A program made the translations under genes and the position numbers. 5,586 bases of DNA, taken from JAJTHJ01 sp046316025 (GTDB lineage Bacteria > Pseudomonadota > Gammaproteobacteria > Burkholderiales > Burkholderiaceae_F). The stretch lies in NCBI GenBank assembly GCA_046316025.1, contig JBKCXU010000060.1, positions 1 to 5,586 of the forward strand, written 5' to 3'. Of this stretch, positions 1-5,369 are shown one piece after another. Every line of letters begins with the position of its first letter. The first letter of the stretch is position 1. Under the pieces are notes generated by a model. That model worked only from the letters and a program-made list of their open reading frames with translations, searched no databases and had not been told where the DNA came from.

Positions 1-767
1 AAGCCGCTGGCGTGCGCCTGCAGAAAGCGCGCCGCCCGCAGCGCGCCGTCGGCATAGCTGGCGCGGGTCGTGGACTTGTGGCTGATTTCGATTCGCTCGC
101 CGGTGCCGGCAAAGACGACCGTGTGGTCGCCGACGATGTCGGCGCCGCGGATTGCCGCAAAACCGATGCTGCCGGGGGCGCGCTCGCCGGTGTGGCCGTG
201 GCGGGCGTAGACCGCCACCTCGTCGAAGTCGCGGCCCTGCGCAGCGGCGATCACTCGGCCCATCTCCAGCGCGGTGCCCGACGGTGCATCGATCTTGTGG
301 CGATGATGGGCTTCGACGATCTCCACGTCGTAGCCCTGCGCCAGCATGCGGGCGGCGGCGGCCAGCAGCTTGAAGGTGACGTTCACGCCCACATCCATGT
401 TGGGCGCAAAGACGATGGCGATCTTCTCGGCCGCGGCGCGGATCGCGGCGCGACCGGCGTCGTCGAAGCCGGTGGTGCCGATCACCATCTTGACGCCGCG
501 CGCCACACAGGCGGCCAGATGCTCCGCGGTGCCGTTGGGGCGGGTGAAGTCGATCAGCACATCGCAACCGTCAAGCGTGCCGAGGTCGGCGGCGATCGCC
601 ACGCCGGTGCCGCGGCCGGCGAACGCGGCGGCATCGCGGCCCAGCGCGGCGCTGCCCGGCCGCTCGAGCGCCGCGGCCAGTTGCAGATCGGGCGCCGCGA
701 GCGCGGCCTCGATCAGCATCCGGCCCATGCGCCCGCCGGCGCCGGCGATGGCAAGGCGCAGCGTCAT
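1..767 (-). CDS. dapB: 4-hydroxy-tetrahydrodipicolinate reductase DapB, 3' end missing
   Basis: Cytoplasmic enzyme of the diaminopimelate/lysine pathway that reduces 4-hydroxy-tetrahydrodipicolinate with NAD(P)H. Visible on the minus strand: the N-terminal Rossmann nucleotide-binding loop GAGGRMG at residues 9-15, the GTTG motif at 97-100, the APNM segment at 121-124, and the signature EAHHRHKIDAPSGTA at 152-166. That signature contains the catalytic His (H154/H155) and Lys (K158), matching the H159/K163 region of the E. coli enzyme. 255 codons are present; family members are usually about 265-273 residues, so only the last 10-20 residues lie beyond the window edge. The ATG start overlaps the bamE stop (ATGA), implying translational coupling and co-transcription with bamE. 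One small oddity is Asp125, where many homologues have Ser (PNxSVGVN). The reading frame is intact throughout the visible part. Confidence 0.97.
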   Translation of the reverse strand, partial: MTLRLAIAGAGGRMGRMLIEAALAAPDLQLAAALERPGSAALGRDAAAFAGRGTGVAIAADLGTLDGCDVLIDFTRPNGTAEHLAACVARGVKMVIGTTGFDDAGRAAIRAAAEKIAIVFAPNMDVGVNVTFKLLAAAARMLAQGYDVEIVEAHHRHKIDAPSGTALEMGRVIAAAQGRDFDEVAVYARHGHTGERAPGSIGFAAIRGADIVGDHTVVFAGTGERIEISHKSTTRASYADGALRAARFLQAHASG

Positions 768-1246
768 TGGAACACCGGCCCGGACGGTGGCGCGGTGAGT
801 TCTTCGGTCGGCTCGGGGTTGGGCGGCTTCTTGGGGATGCCGATATTCCCGCCCAGGATCAGGTTGTCGGCCAGCGTTTCGGGCGGCATCTCGTCGCTGT
901 AGATCCGGGCGACGCGGTTGTCCTCGAACCAGATCGTCATCCGCCGGAACTGCGTTTCGTCGCCCTTGCCGCGCTTGAGGTAGTACACGTAGTCCCAACG
1001 GGCGAGGTGGAAGTTACTGGTCAGCAGCGGCGTGCCGAGCATGAAGCGAATCTGGTCGCGCGTCATGCCGGGGCGAACCTGTTCGGCCATCTCTTTGGTG
1101 ACGACGTTGCCCTGCGTGACGTCGGGCCGGTAGGCCTGCACGAACGGCGGCACGATCGAGCGGTAGGCCTCGCGGATCGACGAGCAGCCGGCGACGGCCA
1201 GCGAGGCGAGCGCCAGGGCAAGACAGCGGAACGCGATGGAAGTCAT
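764..1246 (-). CDS. bamE: Outer membrane protein assembly factor BamE (OmlA/SmpA lipoprotein)
   Basis: Small lipoprotein of the BAM complex, which inserts beta-barrel proteins into the outer membrane; it is thought to stabilise the BamA-BamD interaction. The 160-residue product starts with a short lipoprotein signal peptide (MTSIAFRC, then a hydrophobic stretch) ending in the lipobox VAGC, with the lipidated Cys at 21. The BamE/SmpA_OmlA core follows: YRPDVTQGNVV (39-49), VRPGMTRDQIRFMLGTPL (57-74), then RWDYVYYL (83-90) and WFEDNRV (106-112), all typical of the family. The C-terminal tail from about 137 is proline-rich and probably disordered, as is common in betaproteobacterial homologues. 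The ATG start is fixed by the signal peptide; no convincing Shine-Dalgarno sequence precedes it. It is divergent from fur, as in many Proteobacteria, and is followed by dapB with a 4-base overlap. Confidence 0.96.
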   Translation of the reverse strand: MTSIAFRCLALALASLAVAGCSSIREAYRSIVPPFVQAYRPDVTQGNVVTKEMAEQVRPGMTRDQIRFMLGTPLLTSNFHLARWDYVYYLKRGKGDETQFRRMTIWFEDNRVARIYSDEMPPETLADNLILGGNIGIPKKPPNPEPTEELTAPPSGPVFQ

Positions 1247-1253
1247 GCGTCGC

Positions 1254-1259
1254 TATGAT
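1254..1259 (+). promoter_or_regulatory. Possible -10 element of the fur promoter in the fur/bamE divergent region
   Basis: The hexamer TATGAT (one mismatch to TATAAT) lies in the 55-base gap between the divergent bamE and fur starts. Used on the plus strand it would start fur transcription near 1266 and leave a leader of about 36 bases. No good -35 hexamer is visible 16-18 bases upstream, where the sequence is already inside bamE. The reverse complement TATCAT could serve bamE, but would place its transcript start almost on the bamE ATG. This is a motif match only. Confidence 0.3.
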
Positions 1260-1301
1260 ACCGGCGACCGTTGCTACGCCAGTGTCCGCACGCGCTACCG
1301 C

Positions 1302-1760
1302 ATGCCCCAGCGAACCTCTCCCGGATCGACCGAGCTCAAGAACAGCGGCCTGAAGGCCACGCTGCCGCGGCTGAAGATTCTCGAGGTCTTCCAGCGCGCT
1401 GCGGCCAGCGGCGTACGCCATCTCTCGGCCGAGGACGTACACACCAGCATGCTGGCCGAGGGCTTGGACGTGGGGCTGGCGACCGTCTACCGCGTGCTTG
1501 CGCAGTTCGAGCAGGCGGGCCTGCTCACGCGCAGCCACTTCGAGGCCGGCCGCGCCGTCTTCGAGCTCGACGAGGGCGCCCACCACGATCACCTGGTCTG
1601 CCTCAACTGCGGGCGGGTCGAAGAGTTCGTCGACGGTGAGATCGAGCGACGGCAGCAGAAGATTGCCGCCGACCGCGGCTTTCGCCTGCGCGATCACGCG
1701 CTCGCCCTCTACGGCGAATGCACCAAGCCCGATTGCCCGCACCGCCCGCCGGGGCGGTAG
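1302..1760 (+). CDS. fur: Ferric uptake regulator Fur
   Basis: Cytoplasmic, dimeric, metal-dependent repressor of iron-uptake genes. The 152-residue product has the family's N-terminal winged helix: ELKNSGLKATLPRLKIL at 11-27, HLSAEDVH at 40-47, and the recognition helix ATVYRVLAQFEQAGLL at 60-75. The C-terminal metal/dimerisation domain has the HHDH motif at 94-97, the structural zinc pair C100-x-x-C103, and a second Cys pair, C140 and C145, near the C-terminus. Length is normal (about 140-155). The ATG at 1302 was chosen because it gives the usual short leader before the conserved ELKN-GLKAT segment. An in-frame ATG at 1236 would add 22 atypical residues and overlap bamE. No clear Shine-Dalgarno sequence is visible. 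The neighbours bamE-dapB match its normal context. Convergent with the LuxR-type gene, 7 bases apart. Confidence 0.97.
   Translation: MPQRTSPGSTELKNSGLKATLPRLKILEVFQRAAASGVRHLSAEDVHTSMLAEGLDVGLATVYRVLAQFEQAGLLTRSHFEAGRAVFELDEGAHHDHLVCLNCGRVEEFVDGEIERRQQKIAADRGFRLRDHALALYGECTKPDCPHRPPGR
1741..1758. terminator. GC-rich hairpin at the fur / luxR-type convergent junction
   Basis: A perfect 7-bp inverted repeat (ACCGCCC / GGGCGGT) with a GCCG tetraloop overlaps the last fur codons and lies 10 bases beyond the LuxR-type stop codon. Its position between two convergent genes suits a bidirectional transcription barrier. Neither strand has a T-run after the stem, so it is not a textbook intrinsic terminator. 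In such GC-rich sequence, a stem of this size could also arise by chance from the codons. Confidence 0.3.
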
Positions 1761-1767
1761 GCGCAGA

Positions 1768-2643
1768 TCAAATCGCGCCCAACCAGAGCGCGCGCTGCAC
1801 GGCGGCGAGCTTGTTGTCGCAGCGCAGCTTGTACATGGCGTTGGTGATGTGGAAGTTCACCGTCCGTTCGCTACAGCCCAGGCGCAGGGCCGACTGTGCC
1901 GCGGTCAGCCCGTCGAAGGCCAGGCGCAGGCACTCCACCTCGCGCGGGGTGAGCAGTCCGCGCGCCTCGGCCAGCGTACGCCGCAGCAGCGGCCAGACGT
2001 TCAGGGCCGACCACACCAGAGCGCATGCCTCGCTGCGCCCGCTCCACTCGCGCGGGCTGAACATGAAACACTCGAAGGCGCGCTGCGCCGGCAATGCGAA
2101 CTCGACGCGGGCCACGCTCTGGAAGCCGTGGCCGAGCCACAGCCGACGCCAGCGGCTGGTCGACGAGTAGGCGGATCGGGCGATGTCCTGCCAGTTGGCC
2201 ATCGGCGACTCCGCGCTGCGCCACGGCGCGCCGAAGTCGTGGCTCGACGCCAGCGACTGCGCCGCCGGCAGCAAGTGCGGCGGATGCACGGCCAGCACGA
2301 GTCGTTGCTCGACGCCGGCAAAGGGATCGGGGCCGAGGATGGCGACCGCCTCGACGCCGTGATCCTTGATCGCTTCGACCCAGTCCGACAAGACCGCGTC
2401 AAGGTCGATGTTGTCGAAGTTCAGCGGCGCCAGAGACTCGGGTAGCGGCGGCGGCTGCGGCGGCCTGGCGGGCCGGGCACGCGCGTGCGGCGCGGGCGCG
2501 ACGGCAGAGGTGCCCGGGGCGACCACAGGTTCTGCGGCAGTCGGGTCTGCGGGCAGCGGCTCGATCGGCGCCGAGGCCGGCGAAGGCTGTGGCGCGCCGG
2601 TGGGACCCGGCGGCGCAGACTCCGGGTCGGCGGATGCGATCAT
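1768..2643 (-). CDS. LuxR-type transcriptional regulator with Pro/Ala-rich N-terminal extension
   Basis: 291-residue putative DNA-binding regulator. The C-terminus (about 230-285) is a clear GerE/LuxR helix-turn-helix: LLTPREVECLRLAFDGLT, then LGCSERTVNFHI (255-266) and KLRCDNKLAAV, with the conserved Glu235, Gly245, and Thr-Val before the recognition helix His. Residues 1-72 are low-complexity Pro/Ala. Residues 78-200 look like a LuxR-type sensory (autoinducer-binding-like) domain by position and pattern: DLDAVLSDWVEAIKDHGVEAVAI, and GHGFQSVARVEF before the linker. However, the W-x3-Y and D-P pocket residues of acyl-homoserine-lactone receptors are not identifiable; only W151 in WQDI might match the usual W-x-D. 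The ATG at 2643 is the only Met before residue 148; the frame remains open upstream but turns Arg/Cys-rich. No strong ribosome site is visible. It is divergent from the kinase/regulator pair and convergent with fur. Specific function unknown. Confidence 0.85.
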   Translation of the reverse strand: MIASADPESAPPGPTGAPQPSPASAPIEPLPADPTAAEPVVAPGTSAVAPAPHARARPARPPQPPPLPESLAPLNFDNIDLDAVLSDWVEAIKDHGVEAVAILGPDPFAGVEQRLVLAVHPPHLLPAAQSLASSHDFGAPWRSAESPMANWQDIARSAYSSTSRWRRLWLGHGFQSVARVEFALPAQRAFECFMFSPREWSGRSEACALVWSALNVWPLLRRTLAEARGLLTPREVECLRLAFDGLTAAQSALRLGCSERTVNFHITNAMYKLRCDNKLAAVQRALWLGAI

Positions 2644-2873
2644 GGTGTGGTGAGGGGTGTTGCAGATCTTGCCGGCACACGGTAACGCGTATCGGAGCAA
2701 TCGACAATGATCCGGGCTGCGCAACCGGCAGTGCAGCGACTTCCTGCGGAAAATGACAGGCGAGCGGAACGGGCGGCGAGGTCGCCAGCGATCATGGCAA
2801 CGAATTACATTCGATCGATGCGAGGCAACGATGCGCGGCCGACGGGCAGCAGCGGGCCGCCGGGGTGGCCGCA
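2644..2873. promoter_or_regulatory. Divergent intergenic region between luxR-type gene and kinase operon
   Basis: About 230 bases with no credible gene; it must hold the promoters of both flanking units. Visible elements: the 10-mer GCGATCATGG twice (2636-2645, across the luxR-type start, and 2788-2797); an inverted ATGATC core at 2707-2712; the 8-mer GGCAACGA twice (2796-2803 and 2824-2831); and the palindrome TCGATCGA at 2811-2818. A weak minus-strand promoter can be drawn (TTGTCG at 2707-2702, 17-base spacer, TACCGT at 2684-2679) but matches consensus poorly. No classical 20-base lux box was found. The AT-richer stretch around 2798-2815 is the most likely area for plus-strand promoter opening. 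Confidence 0.45.
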
Positions 2874-4202
2874 ATGCAAGTGGTGGCAGCGCGCATGAGG
2901 TGGGCGGCACGAACCGGCAGAGCACTGCGCCGACTGGCGCTTGCCGTCGCGGCGGCCGGGCGGTGGCTGAAGCGCGAGACTCTCGACGCGCCGCTGGAGC
3001 CGGTGCTGCATCCGACGCGGGGGCGGCTGATTTTGTGGGGCGCCTGCTACCTCGTCGGACACCCGCTCTACTGGTACATCTGGGCGCGTTGGCTGCCGCA
3101 ACCCTACGAAAGTCTGTGGGCGCGATTGGCGGTAGCAGCGTGCGGTTTACCGCTGGTGCTGATGGGAATCTCCGGTGCCCCGAGTAGCAAGGTCACGCAA
3201 TGGCTGTGCAACGGCATTTTTTGGGTTGGACTGCCGTTTTTCTTTGGCTGGATGTTCTGGATGAACGGTGGTAACGCGGTCTGGCTGGCAAGCGTCGTTG
3301 CGGTCGTCTTCGTCTACTTCTACGCCACTGACTGGCGGATCGCCTGCGCGGGCGTGCTGTCGGGGGCGATCGCGAGTTGGGCTGTTGCCCAGTGGACGGG
3401 CGCGCCTTCCGGCATTGAGGCACCATTGGTAGCCTTGGTGGTCGTCGGCTTTTCTCTGGCTTTGGGGTCTGTGCTTCGCATGTCGTCGGACGGCGTTTGG
3501 CGCTCGCAGATCCAGGCGATGACCGCCACCGTCGGCATCATGGCGCATGAACTGCGCACACCGCTGGCGACCATGTCGATGATCGGCGATGCGCTGCGCG
3601 CCGACTCCGCCGCGAGCGACGCGATCGACCGCCAGCGGGTGCAATTGCTGGCGCAGCGTTTGAACGCATTGGTTCGCAACATGAACCATCAGATCGACTT
3701 GCAGATCGCCAACGCTCGCCTGATGCACCTGCCCGAAGGAGGCGACGTCGTCGATGCCGCCGGCCTGGTGGCGGCCGCGGTGCAGGCCTACCCGTTCCGC
3801 TCACCGCAGGATCGCGCCAGCGTGGACGTGGACGTCGTGCAGAACTTTCGCTTTCGCGGCTCGGAGGCGCAGTTTCACCACGTGATCGACAACCTGCTGA
3901 AGAACGCCCTGCGTGCACTGGCTGCACGCGGCGAGCCGCCGGCGCCGGGCGACCTGCGCATCGTCGTCGAGGTGGCCGGGCACAAGGGTCGCATCGAGGT
4001 GGCCGACCGCGGCATAGGCGTGCCGCCGGCGCTGGCGGCGCGGCTTTTCGAGCCCTTCTTTTCCACCGACCGCGGCACCGGGCACGGGCTGGGGCTCGCC
4101 TTCTGCCGCCGGGTGGCCCGCGCCGCCGGCGGCGACATCGGGCTGCTGCACGGGCAGGCGCCGGGCGCCACTTTCCGCATTGAAGTTCCGATACTCCGCT
4201 GA
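2874..4202 (+). CDS. Six-TM sensor histidine kinase, CqsS/LqsS/PhcS-like
   Basis: Inner-membrane sensor kinase, 442 residues from the ATG at 2874. A basic N-terminus (1-48) precedes six hydrophobic helices at roughly 51-72, 80-100, 109-129, 135-151, 153-172 and 183-202, joined by very short loops. There is no periplasmic sensor domain, so the ligand is probably sensed within the membrane. The first helix carries GHPLYWYIW followed by PQPYESLW, a pattern I associate with CqsS/LqsS/PhcS quorum-sensing kinases. The transmitter is complete: AHELRTP with H225, N-box NLLKNA (340-345), G1 DRGIG (378-382), F-box FEPFF (392-396) and G2 GTGHGLGL (401-408). No C-terminal receiver is present, unlike CqsS. 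The start is uncertain: GTG at 2865 or ATG at 2895 are alternatives; 2874 has a weak GGGGTGG upstream. It heads an operon with the response regulator. The ligand cannot be deduced. Confidence 0.85.
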   Translation: MQVVAARMRWAARTGRALRRLALAVAAAGRWLKRETLDAPLEPVLHPTRGRLILWGACYLVGHPLYWYIWARWLPQPYESLWARLAVAACGLPLVLMGISGAPSSKVTQWLCNGIFWVGLPFFFGWMFWMNGGNAVWLASVVAVVFVYFYATDWRIACAGVLSGAIASWAVAQWTGAPSGIEAPLVALVVVGFSLALGSVLRMSSDGVWRSQIQAMTATVGIMAHELRTPLATMSMIGDALRADSAASDAIDRQRVQLLAQRLNALVRNMNHQIDLQIANARLMHLPEGGDVVDAAGLVAAAVQAYPFRSPQDRASVDVDVVQNFRFRGSEAQFHHVIDNLLKNALRALAARGEPPAPGDLRIVVEVAGHKGRIEVADRGIGVPPALAARLFEPFFSTDRGTGHGLGLAFCRRVARAAGGDIGLLHGQAPGATFRIEVPILR

Positions 4203-4207
4203 AGAGA
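4201..4207 (+). promoter_or_regulatory. Ribosome binding site deciding the response-regulator start
   Basis: GAAGAGA overlaps the kinase stop codon (TGA at 4200-4202) and lies 8 bases before the ATG at 4216. It supports that ATG over an in-frame TTG at 4180, which would overlap the kinase gene and add 12 residues that look like out-of-frame kinase sequence. The arrangement favours translational coupling of the two genes. Confidence 0.55.
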
Positions 4208-4215
4208 TCATCGTC

Positions 4216-5193
4216 ATGTTCAGTCTCTGTCGATCGCCCGCCAGTGTCGTCTTCCTCGACGACGACCCCGACTTTCTCGAAACCCTGGCGCTATTGCTGC
4301 CCAGCCGCTGGCGCTATGACTTCTACCTGCGGCCGGCACCGCTGCAAGAGCGACTCGAGACCGAAGCTGCCGCCTGGACCGCGCGCGTCGAACGCCGGCA
4401 GGCGGCCGTGGCCGGCGCGGGCCTCGGCGAGTCGCTGCCGGCGCGGATCCTGCGCGAGTGGGCCGCGGACGGCGAACGCTACGCCCTGGCCGGCATCTGC
4501 GTGGTCGATTACTCCATGCCGGCGCTGTCCGGCCTGGAGTTTCTCGAGCGCCTGCCCGATTGGCCCGGCGCCCGCATCCTGCTCACCGGGCGCGCCGACG
4601 AGCACATCGCCGTGCGCGCGTTCAATGCGGGGCTGATCGAGCAGTTCATCCCCAAGCAGGGCGACGACAGTGCCGGCCGTGTCGCGCGAGCGATCGAGCA
4701 ATTGATGGACGGCGTGCAGACCCGCGTGGGCAACCCCTGTCGTGCAACGCTCAAGCCCGAGCAATTGCGGCTGCTGCAGCATGCGTCGGTCGCGGCGGAA
4801 CTGCGGCGCTGGGTGGGCGAGAGCGGCTGGGTCGAGTATGTGGCGCTGGGCGAGCCGTTCGGCCTGCTCGGTCGCGACGCCGCCGGCCGCGCCGGCTGGC
4901 TGCAACTCGAAGCCCCGTCGGAGCTGGCAACCGTTGCCGAGCTGGCTGCATCGGTCGGCTGGAGTTCGCAGCGGGTGGAGCAACTGGGTCACGGACGCGG
5001 GGTGACCAACCTGGAGTTTGCCTTGGCGCTGGGCGAGCCGGAATCGGCCGAAGTGCGGCAGCCTTTCGTACTCGGCGCCGACGGCGAACTTCTGGCCGCA
5101 TTTTTCGAGGTCCCGGCTCCGCAGGGCGAGGCGCCGGCCGGCGCTTACGCGGACTTCCTCGCGCAGCAACCGTCGCGCGCGTTGGTCCGTTAG
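4216..5193 (+). CDS. Atypical response regulator, LqsR/PhcQ-like, with non-DNA-binding output domain
   Basis: 325-residue probable partner of the upstream kinase. The receiver begins with SVVFLDDDPDF (acidic pocket D15-D17), but the phosphoacceptor motif VVDYSMPALSGLEFL puts Asp98 about 40 residues later than in ordinary receivers (Asp near 53-57). The extra stretch, about 40-88, is a charged Ala/Glu/Arg-rich, probably helical insertion. Thr124 (LLTGRADEH) and Lys147 (IPKQ) complete the active site. Legionella LqsR has a comparably displaced Asp (reported near 108, from memory). Residues about 165-325 form an output domain with no helix-turn-helix, GGDEF, EAL or HD-GYP motif; the recognisable block is VEYVALGEPFGLLG, then GWLQLE (227-232). 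It follows the kinase stop by 13 bases. The stop codon TAG directly abuts an insertion-sequence end, so the native C-terminus and downstream operon may have been altered. Confidence 0.82.
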   Translation: MFSLCRSPASVVFLDDDPDFLETLALLLPSRWRYDFYLRPAPLQERLETEAAAWTARVERRQAAVAGAGLGESLPARILREWAADGERYALAGICVVDYSMPALSGLEFLERLPDWPGARILLTGRADEHIAVRAFNAGLIEQFIPKQGDDSAGRVARAIEQLMDGVQTRVGNPCRATLKPEQLRLLQHASVAAELRRWVGESGWVEYVALGEPFGLLGRDAAGRAGWLQLEAPSELATVAELAASVGWSSQRVEQLGHGRGVTNLEFALALGEPESAEVRQPFVLGADGELLAAFFEVPAPQGEAPAGAYADFLAQQPSRALVR

Positions 5194-5203
5194 CAGTCTG
5201 TTG

Positions 5204-5250
5204 AATTTCGCCGCTCTTTTTCGGGAGGTGCGCGTTGGAGCGTCGAAATT
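5204..5250. repeat. Short inverted repeat in the IS subterminal region
   Basis: AATTTCG at 5204-5210 is complemented exactly by CGAAATT at 5244-5250, separated by 33 bases. It lies just inside the presumed IS end and could be part of a transposase-binding or transcript-folding structure. At 7 bp it could also be coincidence. Confidence 0.3.
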
Positions 5251-5369
5251 TTGCGGTGAGGCGGTTGATCGGCGGCTTTCGGGGTCTATCGGAGCGTTGT
5301 TCGATGGTGTTTGAAGGGGTTTGCGAGGTCTTGCGTGCGCTGCGGGCGCATCTTTCCTGTCGCAGCCGC

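Noticed and set aside
12..902. Long plus-strand open frame opposite dapB and bamE
   Set aside because: It is Gly/Ala/Arg/Asp-rich low-complexity translation antisense to two well-conserved genes, a normal artefact of GC-rich coding DNA.
1236..1301. N-terminal extension of Fur from an upstream in-frame ATG
   Set aside because: It would overlap bamE and add 22 residues unlike any Fur N-terminus; the ATG at 1302 gives the normal length.
1247..1301. Fur box autoregulating fur
   Set aside because: No stretch in the gap resembles the 19-base GATAATGATAATCATTATC consensus beyond a short ATGATA match.
2644..2925. 94-residue upstream extension of the LuxR-type protein
   Set aside because: The extension is Arg/Cys/His/Pro-rich, spans the only possible promoter region and runs past the kinase start on the opposite strand; the ATG at 2643 is simpler.
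3180..3480. Lower-GC, T-rich stretch within the kinase gene as a sign of horizontal transfer
   Set aside because: It coincides with the membrane helices, whose Phe/Leu/Val/Trp codons are T-rich; composition there follows the protein.
3801..5169. Long minus-strand open frames (3801-4217 and 4291-5169) opposite the kinase and response regulator
   Set aside because: They lie antisense to clear conserved domains, have biased Gln/Ala/Gly/Arg composition and show no recognisable motif.
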